From an uncultured Actinomycetes bacterium (lineage in GTDB: Bacteria; Actinomycetota; Thermoleophilia; Solirubrobacterales; 70-9): a DNA stretch of 7,779 bases. The notes beneath the pieces are model-generated. The model ran no database searches and was not told the DNA's origin. It saw only the letters and a program-made list of their open reading frames with translations. Shown here piece after piece: positions 1 through 6,166 of this stretch. The stretch spans positions 1 through 7,779 of the forward strand of contig CAMLHB010000110.1 of the NCBI GenBank assembly GCA_946479725.1, written 5' to 3'. Both the position numbers and the translations under genes were made by a program. The stretch's first letter is position 1. Every line of letters starts with the position of its first letter.

Positions 1-2
1 TC

Positions 3-626
3 GACCCCGAGGACCCCGAGCGCGAGCTCGAGCGTCTCGCCTTCCCGCGCCAGCCGCGGCACGACCGCATCTGCCTCGCCGACTTCTACCGCCCGCTCGC
101 CTCCGGCGAACGCGACGTCGTCGCCCTCCAGGGCGTGACCGTCGGCCCCGAGGTGACCGAGCTGATCGAAAGGCTCGAGGCCGAAGGCGAGTTCGCCGAA
201 CAGCTCTACGTCCACGGCCTCGGCGTCCAGTCGGCCGAGGGCCTGGCCGAGTGGCTGCACTCCGACGTCCGCCGCCAGCTCGGGATCGAGCTCGACCAGG
301 GCCGCCGCTACTCCTGGGGATACCCCGCCTGCCCCGACCAGTCCGAGCATGAGAAGGTCTGGCGCCTGCTCGACCTCGAGCAGATCGGGATGACCCTCTC
401 CGGCGGCTACGCGGTGATGCCGGAGCAGTCGACGGTGGCGATCGTCGCCCACCATCCACAGGCGGTCTACTTCGGGATGAAGTCGGGGTTCATCCCGGCC
501 GAGAAGGCCCCGGACGAGCTGATCGCCGGCACCGCTCGCGGCGGCGAGCTGCCGCCGGAGTCCGAGCCGGACTCCGGCGACGAGGGCGAGGACGCCGAGG
601 CGCCCGCCCCCGAGCTCAGCCGCTGA
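3..626 (+). CDS. metH: Cobalamin-dependent methionine synthase, C-terminal activation domain (5' end outside window)
   Basis: The reading frame is open from base 3 to the TGA at 624-626 and gives 207 residues, so this is only the end of a protein that begins upstream. It matches the AdoMet-binding reactivation domain of B12-dependent methionine synthase (Met_synt_B12), which binds S-adenosylmethionine so that oxidised cob(II)alamin can be reductively remethylated. Support: the DFYRPL segment near local residue 29, the R-x3-GY AdoMet-binding signature in RRYSWGYPACPD (Arg102, Tyr107), followed by a conserved stretch through GMTLSGGYAVMPEQS and HHPQAVYFG. The last about 45 residues after GFIPAEKAPDELI form an Asp/Glu/Pro-rich tail that is probably disordered. 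The enzyme is cytosolic and makes methionine from homocysteine and methyltetrahydrofolate. Its 3' end overlaps the convergent acetyltransferase gene by 11 bp. Confidence 0.93.
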   Translation, partial: DPEDPERELERLAFPRQPRHDRICLADFYRPLASGERDVVALQGVTVGPEVTELIERLEAEGEFAEQLYVHGLGVQSAEGLAEWLHSDVRRQLGIELDQGRRYSWGYPACPDQSEHEKVWRLLDLEQIGMTLSGGYAVMPEQSTVAIVAHHPQAVYFGMKSGFIPAEKAPDELIAGTARGGELPPESEPDSGDEGEDAEAPAPELSR

Positions 627-1476
627 ACCTGTGCGGAACCTCGGCCGGGTGCAGCGCCGGGCGCTGCCAGTTCCGACCTTCGTAGGCCTCCTCGAAGCCG
701 GCCCGCCGCAGGTTGCGGGTGACCGCCGACCACGAGGCCAGATCGCATTCGCCGACCTCGACGAACACGGTATGGCAACCCGCCCGATGGGCATCGCGCA
801 GGCGCCGGTGCAGCAGGGCCGCGTTGCAGCCATGCCCGCGGGCGTGCTCCAGGGTCGTCCCCGCTCCCAGCTGCGCCACGCCATCGACGATCAGCATCGA
901 GCCGGTGGCGACCGGCACCTCGTCGGGGCTCAAGGCGGCGGTGTAGCAGTGCCACCCGTTGCGCTGCGGCAGCGAGAAGAACAGCGTTCCCGCCACCAGG
1001 GGCATCTCCAGCGCTTCCGCCGCGATCGTGCTCAGGCCTTCGCCTTCGGCTTCGTCCTGCCCGAGCCTGTAGATCGTGATGCCCGGATCGATCTCGAAGT
1101 CCGGCGGCGAGCCGTCGCGGACCATTTTGATCCAGCCCGCTCCCCGCTCGTAACCGCGGTGCCCCAGCCAGCTTTCGGCTTTTGGCGCTCCGGGCCGCCC
1201 CGCCGCCACCGGAATCCGGTAGTCGACTTCGCGCGCCCGCATCCATTCGATCGCCGCGGCCAGGTGGCCGCCCTCGATCGCGCCAGGCTCCGCCGCACCC
1301 TGGATTTGCTGCAGCAGATGGATCTCGGGCAGGTCGCCGAAGGCGGTCGCCTGCACCGGTCCAAACCTCTCAACTTCTACCCCCGATTCGGAGATTGCTT
1401 CCGGAACCACTGAATCCCACATGTCGCGCCGGAAGCGCTGCGCGACCCTCTCCAACACTGCCGAGTCGTATCTCAC
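616..1476 (-). CDS. GNAT-family N-acetyltransferase, two-lobed
   Basis: A 286-residue protein read from GTG at 1476; the purine-rich GGGGGAAGGGGAG lies just upstream of the GTG and acts as a Shine-Dalgarno. The C-terminal half (about 130-272) is a GNAT fold: a GSMLIVDGVAQLG strand pair (192-204), an acetyl-CoA loop/helix in ARGHGCNAALLHRRL (212-226), the strand TVFVEVGE (236-243), and a NLRRAGFEEAYEGRNW ending (255-270) typical of this subfamily. The N-terminal half (about 60-120) resembles a second, degenerate GNAT lobe ending in WLGHRGYERGAGWIKMVR, as in related tandem-GNAT proteins. Acetyl-CoA-dependent transfer to an amine is the expected chemistry, but the substrate is unknown. The acetyl-CoA loop is R-G-H-G-C-N rather than a textbook Q/R-x-x-G-x-G/A, so binding is probable rather than certain. 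The gene is probably monocistronic, with its own promoter in the gap upstream. Confidence 0.82.
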   Translation of the reverse strand: MRYDSAVLERVAQRFRRDMWDSVVPEAISESGVEVERFGPVQATAFGDLPEIHLLQQIQGAAEPGAIEGGHLAAAIEWMRAREVDYRIPVAAGRPGAPKAESWLGHRGYERGAGWIKMVRDGSPPDFEIDPGITIYRLGQDEAEGEGLSTIAAEALEMPLVAGTLFFSLPQRNGWHCYTAALSPDEVPVATGSMLIVDGVAQLGAGTTLEHARGHGCNAALLHRRLRDAHRAGCHTVFVEVGECDLASWSAVTRNLRRAGFEEAYEGRNWQRPALHPAEVPHRFSG

Positions 1477-1521
1477 CGCTCCCCTTCCCCCAGTTCGCGT
1501 GAGTTGATGGCCGATTGCTCG

Positions 1522-1551
1522 ACTCTATGCATATTAGTGTAGACCCGTCAA
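1522..1551 (-). promoter_or_regulatory. Candidate sigma-70-type promoter for the acetyltransferase gene
   Basis: On the minus strand a TTGACG (-35, 1551-1546) is followed after 18 bp by TAGAGT (-10, 1527-1522). The -35 matches TTGACA at 5 of 6 positions and the -10 matches TATAAT at 4 of 6. It lies in a locally AT-richer patch 46 bp before the GTG at 1476, leaving room for a leader of roughly 38 nt with a Shine-Dalgarno. This is a motif-based inference. Confidence 0.42.
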
Positions 1552-1560
1552 GGAACCTTG
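1549..1560. repeat. Short inverted repeat overlapping the -35 element
   Basis: CAAGG-AA-CCTTG is a perfect 5-bp inverted repeat with a 2-bp centre. Its left arm overlaps the TTGACG -35 hexamer of the candidate acetyltransferase promoter, so it could be an operator. A 5-bp arm can occur by chance, and no regulator family is recognised. Confidence 0.25.
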
Positions 1561-1601
1561 CTGATCCGGCTAAGAAGAACTCGCAGCGAGAAGGGGGACC
1601 G

Positions 1602-1626
1602 GGCGCCGCTTGGATGGGGCGGCGCC
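1602..1626. repeat. GC-rich hairpin in the intergenic gap
   Basis: GGCGCCGC (1602-1609) and GCGGCGCC (1619-1626) are perfect 8-bp complements around a 9-nt loop. A second, imperfect hairpin follows, with GTGCC (1654-1658) pairing with GGCAC (1676-1680) plus flanking partial pairing of GGGA and TCCC. Neither is followed closely by a T-run on either strand, so they are not convincing intrinsic terminators. They lie between the 3' end of the glycosyltransferase gene and the promoter of the acetyltransferase gene. Confidence 0.4.
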
Positions 1627-1638
1627 GGCCCGCGCGCC

Positions 1639-1701
1639 TTCTCGACTCGGGGAGTGCCGGCCTGGGAATGGTGGCGGCACGCCTCCCTCGCCATGTTAGT
1701 T
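1639..1701 (+). pseudogene. Possible decayed transposase C-terminal remnant
   Basis: In the frame starting at 1543 and stopping at the TAG 1720-1722, the translation around 1663-1698 reads WEWWRHASLAML. This resembles the W-x-RH-x-x-LAML segment near the C-terminus of IS4/IS701-type DDE transposases, where GWYRHITLAML is common. The reading then runs into AT-rich sequence and a stop, and no catalytic DDE residues, terminal repeats or target duplications are visible. The match is about a dozen residues, recalled from memory of the family, so coincidence is quite possible. Confidence 0.2.
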
Positions 1702-1744
1702 AAATACAACAGAGTTTTTTAGCGCTTTAGGCCGTATTGGCGAG

Positions 1745-4060
1745 TCACGCCCGCGGTTGGCTCGCCCGCGCCCGCGGCTTCGGGTCCAAGCGCACCGGGG
1801 CGGCCGAAACCGCCTGAACCCGCAGGTCGCTCCAGGTCAAGCCCTCGCGGACCAGCGCCGGCAGCCCGAGGGCGACCGCGGTGGCGATCTCGACCGCCTG
1901 CAGGATCACGCCGTAGGCGAGCGCGTCCTGGGTGCTGACGTCGAAGCCGGTGTGGAGGACGCTGATCACCGCCAGCTGGAAAACCCCGATGTTGGAGGGC
2001 GTCGCCGGCACCACCGCGGTGACGTTGACCGCGAAGAGAACCGCGGCGGCGGCGCCGATCCCCGCCTGTCCGTCGAGCCCAAGCGCGTAGAGCAGCGCCC
2101 AGCAGGCGGCGAGCTGGATCGCCCAGGCGGTCAGCTGCGCAACCGCAGCGGCGGTTCCCTGCCGGAGGTTCCGGAAGACCGTCAGTCCCGCCCGCACCTG
2201 GACCAGGGCACGCCGCACCGTTGCCCCCAGCCTGCCGAGGCGGCCGCTCGCATTGCGGCGCATCAGCAGGGGCGCGAGCAGGACCACGAGGAGGACCAGC
2301 AGCGGCACCAGGCTGAAGGCGAAGATCTGCTTCGTTCCCGAGTGGAAGAGCGGCGTCGTCGAGACGATGATCACGCCCAGCAGGACCAGTGCGATCAGGT
2401 TCAGCATCGTCTGCGAGACCAGCGTTCCCAGCAGCACCGGGAAGGTCTCGCGCATGCGGCCGCTGCGCCGGGCTAGCGTCATCGCCCTGGCGGGCTCGCC
2501 CAGGCGCGCCGGCAGCGTCGCCGACATCAACACCCCGATCATCGTCGCCGAGGTGACGTCGCGGCGGCGGATCGGCCGGTTCGGCAGGGCCGCGCGCGCG
2601 ATCCAGTACCAGGAGGCGGCGCGGAAGAAGAGCGAGGTCGCCATCAGGGCGCAGGCGATCAGGACCCAGGTCAGGTTGGAGCGGACGATGCTTTCGACCA
2701 CCTTGTCGACGCCGATCTTCTGGGCCGCGAGCAGGGTGAGGCCGACCCCGAGGATGCCGGCGACCGCGAGGCCGAGGCGGCGGGCGACGGCGCGGCCCTT
2801 GTTTCCGGCCTGGGCGGGAGCGGGGTCGAGCGAGGGCAGGCGCTCGGCGGGCCGCCGGGGGCCGCCGTCGGCGGGGCGCATCCCCGCCCAATGGGCGAAC
2901 TTCTCGCTCGCCAGGGATGGCTTGGGCGCCTCGATCGCCCGCTCGTAGACGGCGGTCACCTGGTCCGCCACCCGCGGCCACGCGTACCTTTGCGCGCTGC
3001 GCCGAGCCGCCTCCCCCATCTCCTGCAGCCGCTCCGGCTCGAAGTGGACCCGCTGCAGCTCCTCGGCCAGGCGCTGTGGATCGCCGGGCGGGACCAGGAG
3101 GCCGTCGATGCCGTCGGAGACGACGTCGCTGTAGCCGGCGATCGCCGAGGCGATCACTGGGGTCCCGGCGGCAAAGGCCTCGGTCAGCACCATCCCGAAG
3201 CTCTCCCCCGAAAGCGAGGGGGCGCAAAGGAGGTCGGCGCGGTGCAACGCCTTCCAGAGGTCTTCGCGGGAGACGCGGCCGCGGATGTCCATGAAGCGCA
3301 GGAGGTCGGGGTCGGCGACGTAGCGCAGCACCTCCTCGCGTTCGGTGCCGATCACGGTCAGCCGGCAGGGCACATGCTCGACCAGGGCGTTGAAGGCGGC
3401 GAGCAGGATCGGCAGCCCCTTGCGCTCCTCGGAGCGGCCGACGAAGAGGATCTGAAGCTCCGGGCCCGTGGCCTTCGGCTCGTCCGGAGCAACGTCGACG
3501 TCGACCCCGTTGGGGATGATCGTGTACTCGCCGCCAAACCAGCGGCGGCCGGTCCAGGCGGCGGCTTCGGAGACGGCGATCCGGGCCGAGAGCCGATTGA
3601 AGACCCGGCGGGCGCCGAGGGCGTTGGCGATGTAGTTGGGCAGCGCCTTGGTCGAGTAGGCGTGGAAGGTGCCGACCACGGGATCGTGGGCGCCGAGCGT
3701 CGCGTTCCAGCCGACCAGCGGCACCATCGGCTCGTGCACGTGGATGACGTCGAATTCGCCGCGCCGGACGAGGATCCGCGGGGCGACCACGCCCCCCGCG
3801 GGGAACGGCGCCAAGTTCGAGACCGAGCCGTTGGCGCCGAAGCCCGCGGTGCGGCCGAGTGGCACCAGGTAGTCGGGCAGGTCGAGGATTTCCGCCGGCG
3901 CCCGGTGCAGGGCGCGGCTGAGCCGCCCAGGCGGGTCGACGGGAGCGAGGACGCGGACATCGTGGCCTCGCCCCAGGAACTCCTCGGCAAGCGCCTCGAC
4001 GTGCCGGTTCACGCCCCCCTGGTAGGACCAGGAATATGGCGAGACGAGACCTATGCGCAC
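1745..4060 (-). CDS. PimA-like GT4 glycosyltransferase fused to an LPG-synthase-type (UPF0104) membrane domain
   Basis: A 771-residue fusion starting at GTG 4060 (MRIGLVSPYSW, the expected N-terminus of PimA-type enzymes). Residues 1-375 form a GT4 glycosyltransferase with a GT-B fold: the glycine-rich loop GGVNRH (15-20), HVHEP (107-111), IPNGVDV (182-188), donor-phosphate residues in GRSEERKG (Arg209, Lys214), and the EX7E pair Glu286/Glu294 in GESFGMVLTE. Phosphatidylinositol mannosyltransferase PimA is the nearest recognised relative, so a nucleotide-sugar donor and a lipid acceptor at the inner membrane face are likely, though unproven. After a Pro/Arg/Ala-rich linker (about 380-428), residues 430-738 contain about seven or eight hydrophobic segments with the UPF0104/LPG_synthase_TM hallmarks PARLGEPARA (517-526) and PATPSNIGVFQ (685-695). 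Related membrane domains occur in MprF and AglD and are associated with lipid translocation. No stop, frameshift or internal start separates the two parts. There is no Shine-Dalgarno before the GTG. Confidence 0.9.
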   Translation of the reverse strand: MRIGLVSPYSWSYQGGVNRHVEALAEEFLGRGHDVRVLAPVDPPGRLSRALHRAPAEILDLPDYLVPLGRTAGFGANGSVSNLAPFPAGGVVAPRILVRRGEFDVIHVHEPMVPLVGWNATLGAHDPVVGTFHAYSTKALPNYIANALGARRVFNRLSARIAVSEAAAWTGRRWFGGEYTIIPNGVDVDVAPDEPKATGPELQILFVGRSEERKGLPILLAAFNALVEHVPCRLTVIGTEREEVLRYVADPDLLRFMDIRGRVSREDLWKALHRADLLCAPSLSGESFGMVLTEAFAAGTPVIASAIAGYSDVVSDGIDGLLVPPGDPQRLAEELQRVHFEPERLQEMGEAARRSAQRYAWPRVADQVTAVYERAIEAPKPSLASEKFAHWAGMRPADGGPRRPAERLPSLDPAPAQAGNKGRAVARRLGLAVAGILGVGLTLLAAQKIGVDKVVESIVRSNLTWVLIACALMATSLFFRAASWYWIARAALPNRPIRRRDVTSATMIGVLMSATLPARLGEPARAMTLARRSGRMRETFPVLLGTLVSQTMLNLIALVLLGVIIVSTTPLFHSGTKQIFAFSLVPLLVLLVVLLAPLLMRRNASGRLGRLGATVRRALVQVRAGLTVFRNLRQGTAAAVAQLTAWAIQLAACWALLYALGLDGQAGIGAAAAVLFAVNVTAVVPATPSNIGVFQLAVISVLHTGFDVSTQDALAYGVILQAVEIATAVALGLPALVREGLTWSDLRVQAVSAAPVRLDPKPRARASQPRA

Positions 4061-4069
4061 GGGCCGCTA

Positions 4070-4075
4070 AGGGTA
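4070..4075 (-). promoter_or_regulatory. Candidate -10 hexamer for a near-leaderless glycosyltransferase transcript
   Basis: TACCCT (minus strand, 4075-4070) fits the actinobacterial TANNNT -10 pattern and lies 9 nt before the GTG at 4060. No Shine-Dalgarno is present in those 9 nt, and no clear -35 is seen. If used, transcription would start within about 3 nt of the start codon, giving the fusion gene its own promoter in the 64-bp gap after the small membrane protein gene. Confidence 0.25.
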
Positions 4076-4124
4076 GATCATCGCCCGGCAGGCTCTGGCG
4101 GGCCGAAGGACAGCCTTTGGGACC

Positions 4125-4367
4125 CTAGATCTGGGTGGCGATCAAGCCGAGGATGCCGACGACGAGCGTCCCGATCAGCCCGCCCCCGACCTGCATCAGG
4201 GTGTGGTTCAAGGCGCCGAATTCGCTCCGAAGCCCTTGCACGTCCCTGCGCAATTCCCGCACTTCCGTCGCGATACCGCCGACTCGACCGTTCAGGTCGT
4301 CCAGCCGCGAATCGGTCCAGGTGGATCTCATTGCCCTCATGCCCTCCAGGCTAGGGAGAAAAGTCAT
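4125..4367 (-). CDS. Small coiled-coil protein with a C-terminal transmembrane segment
   Basis: An 80-residue protein if read from the ATG at 4367, which overlaps the upstream gene's TGA as ATGA (4364-4367) and suggests translational coupling. Later starts at ATG 4340 and ATG 4331 are also possible; a GGAGGG (4347-4342) lies 10 nt before the 4331 start, which would give 68 residues. Residues 20-58 (from SRLDDLNGRVGG to NHTLMQ) are charged with regular hydrophobic spacing, as in a short coiled coil. Residues 60-80 (VGGGLIGTLVVGILGLIATQI region) form one hydrophobic membrane segment ending at the C-terminus. This suggests a tail-anchored protein with a cytoplasmic oligomerising helix. Small hypothetical proteins of similar build are common in actinobacteria; no function is known to me. 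It sits between two envelope genes and may assist one of them. Confidence 0.68.
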   Translation of the reverse strand: MTFLPSLEGMRAMRSTWTDSRLDDLNGRVGGIATEVRELRRDVQGLRSEFGALNHTLMQVGGGLIGTLVVGILGLIATQI

Positions 4368-6166
4368 ACGTGTGGCGCACGCAAGTGTAACTTTTCGTCT
4401 GCTGCCATGCTTTCTGCGGATCTTGCGGCATTCTCTGCCCAGGCGAAGCCGGTGAAGACCAGTAGGTAGGCCGCGCCGATCTCCAGCACGAGTGCCCCGG
4501 AGTCGTTGGCGAGCGTTCCGACTACCGTCGCGGCAAGGGCGCCGGCGAGGCCGGCGCGCATTGCCGGCACCCCTCCCAACCAATCTCGCAGCTGGTTGCG
4601 GCGCAGGTAGGCGAGCACCGCTGCTGCCAAGACCAGCGGCAGGAAGGCGAGCAGGACGGGACGGGCGAAGCTGTGAGCCGAGAGCTGGAGCCGGCGCTGG
4701 GCGACGTCGGCGAGGTCTCCCAGGCCACCGGCATCGAGGACCGAGCGGGTGAGGTGCGCGTTGGCGCCGCTGACGAGGTCGACGAGGGCCAGCAGCGCGA
4801 GGACGGCGACGGGCGCCGCGACCGCGGCGAGCAGGAGCGGACGCCGGCCGCGGCCGGCGACGACCGCGGCGGCGACGGCGGCGCCCAGCGGGAAGACGAT
4901 CGCGGCGCCGACGTCGGCGCCGAAGCGCCCGGCGGCGAAGACGAAGGCGGCGAGGAGACCAATCACGAGGAAGGCGAGGGCCGCCGCCCGGCCGGAGGTC
5001 CTGGGCGTGAACCCGGCGAGCGCCGCCCCCGTTCCCGCCGTCACCAGCACCGCCAGCAGCGCCTCGAGCTCGTTGCCGATGCCGTAGAAGCGGACGCCGA
5101 GGCCCGGATTCGGGCCCAGCAGCGAGAGCGAGGTCAGCGGCGAGCCGGCGACGACGTCGACCGCGTAGGCGGCGGCGGTCAGGCCGGAGGCGACCGCAAG
5201 CGCCCGGTAGCCCCGCAGCGGCAGCAGGGTCGCGGCGGCCAGGAGCGGCGCCAACAGGAGCACCAGCACCCGTTCGGCGGTCTCCCCCGGTTCCAGCGCC
5301 GCTCCGATAAGCAGGACGAGCGGGAGGTAGACGAGCGCGAGCCCGACGACCCGGACCGCCGGCCGCGCCAGGCGGCCGCGGCTGAGCAGGGCGACCAGCG
5401 CCAGTGCCGCCACCCAGATCACGACGTTGAGGCCGATGACCGGCCCGCGGCGATGTGAGATCACCGCCATGCGGGCGCCGAACGATTCGATCGCGGCGGC
5501 GTCGACCGTCCCCTCGCTGCGGATCGGCTGCCCGGTCATCTCCGGTGGGATCGGGACGCCGAAGTGCTCGAGGATCGTCGGCGCGACGTCGGTCGAGAGA
5601 ACGTAGCCATCGATCCGGGTGCTGTCCGAGGTGAGGTTGCCGTCGAAACCGGCTCCCGCGATTCCAATCGGCAGCGGCGCGTCGCTCCTGCCGGTCGGAC
5701 GGGCGATCGCTATCACGAGGTCGTGCCTCCTGGGCGGAATTGACTCGATGTCGCCCTTGCGGATCTTGAAAAGCCGTGGCGGAATACCGGCCTGCCTCAG
5801 GGTCGAGCGGAGCAGCCCGGGGACGATGTCGGCAGGTGCCGACTCAGCTCGTTCCTTGACCTGCCGCCACCAGGCAGCGGGTTCTCCGCCTCGCGGCGGC
5901 AGGTCTTCGTCGTATAGCGAGTCGAAGACGCGGTTCCCTTGGCCGATGTCGAGGTAGGTCTGGGCGGCCGGGACCTTGCCGAGCCCGGCGCTCATCAAGC
6001 CGGGCGAGAGGCCGGCGTTCGTCAGCTCGGCGACCGTGGTCTGCGGCGGCAGCAGCAGGAGCTGGGCTTCCGGCAGCGCCTCGGCCCGCGCCGCTGGCGC
6101 CGCGGCCGCCAGCACGGCGAGCGCTATCGTCACCGAGATGGCCGACCGTACGTTCGCCAAGTTCAC
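4364..6166 (-). CDS. Polytopic membrane protein with extracytoplasmic alkaline-phosphatase-like domain
   Basis: A 600-residue protein from GTG 6166. Residues 1-28 look like a signal peptide (Arg8, hydrophobic core, ARA before Glu29). Residues 29-240 resemble the alkaline-phosphatase/sulfatase superfamily domain of large membrane proteins found in actinobacteria and Firmicutes: QTYLDIGQGNRV (69-80), IGIAGAGFDGNLTS (167-180) and the core STDVAPTILEHFGVPIPPEM (191-210). From 243 to about 577 there are roughly ten to twelve hydrophobic segments with conserved-looking motifs RFYGIGNELEALLA (359-372), GRFGADVGAAI (413-423) and LANDSGALV (552-560). The first strand of the phosphatase-like part reads LLLLPPQ where relatives I recall have a metal-binding Asp, so catalysis may be lost. 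Function is unknown. The start is uncertain: GTG 6166 overlaps hemQ by 29 bp and has no Shine-Dalgarno, while GTG 6133 would avoid the overlap but lacks a charged n-region. Confidence 0.8.
   Translation of the reverse strand: MNLANVRSAISVTIALAVLAAAAPAARAEALPEAQLLLLPPQTTVAELTNAGLSPGLMSAGLGKVPAAQTYLDIGQGNRVFDSLYDEDLPPRGGEPAAWWRQVKERAESAPADIVPGLLRSTLRQAGIPPRLFKIRKGDIESIPPRRHDLVIAIARPTGRSDAPLPIGIAGAGFDGNLTSDSTRIDGYVLSTDVAPTILEHFGVPIPPEMTGQPIRSEGTVDAAAIESFGARMAVISHRRGPVIGLNVVIWVAALALVALLSRGRLARPAVRVVGLALVYLPLVLLIGAALEPGETAERVLVLLLAPLLAAATLLPLRGYRALAVASGLTAAAYAVDVVAGSPLTSLSLLGPNPGLGVRFYGIGNELEALLAVLVTAGTGAALAGFTPRTSGRAAALAFLVIGLLAAFVFAAGRFGADVGAAIVFPLGAAVAAAVVAGRGRRPLLLAAVAAPVAVLALLALVDLVSGANAHLTRSVLDAGGLGDLADVAQRRLQLSAHSFARPVLLAFLPLVLAAAVLAYLRRNQLRDWLGGVPAMRAGLAGALAATVVGTLANDSGALVLEIGAAYLLVFTGFAWAENAARSAESMAADEKLHLRAPHV
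6125..6130 (+). promoter_or_regulatory. Candidate -10 hexamer for leaderless hemQ
   Basis: TATCGT (TANNNT) ends 7 nt before the hemQ ATG at 6138, the spacing expected when transcription begins at or next to the start codon. There is no Shine-Dalgarno and no recognisable -35. The hexamer lies inside the signal-peptide codons of the divergent membrane protein gene. Confidence 0.33.

Noticed and set aside
631..1413. Plus-strand open frame antisense to the acetyltransferase gene
   Set aside because: No recognisable domain; the opposite strand encodes a clear GNAT protein.
1515..1703. Possible 62-residue plus-strand protein in the gap
   Set aside because: It would need a TTG start without a Shine-Dalgarno, and the translation has no recognisable composition or motif. 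A different frame holds the possible transposase-like stretch.
1602..1720. Intrinsic terminator from the GC-rich hairpins and the T6 run at 1715-1720
   Set aside because: The T-run lies about 28 nt or more after the hairpins rather than directly behind a stem, and no T-run follows on the minus strand, where the upstream gene ends.
1719..3227. Long minus-strand open frame of about 500 codons
   Set aside because: It overlaps the glycosyltransferase-membrane fusion in another frame, and its translation is Arg/Pro/Gly/Ala-rich low complexity with no family motifs: a high-GC shadow frame.
4103..4120. Hairpin CCGAAGG-ACAG-CCTTTGG between the small protein and glycosyltransferase genes
   Set aside because: It pairs fully only on the plus strand, through a G-U pair; on the transcribed minus strand there is a mismatch and no T-run, so it is not a terminator of the minus-strand genes.
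2891..4354. Long plus-strand open frame of about 487 codons
   Set aside because: It is antisense to the glycosyltransferase half. The translation is rich in Asp/Gly/Arg without any domain and reflects the codon bias of the real gene.
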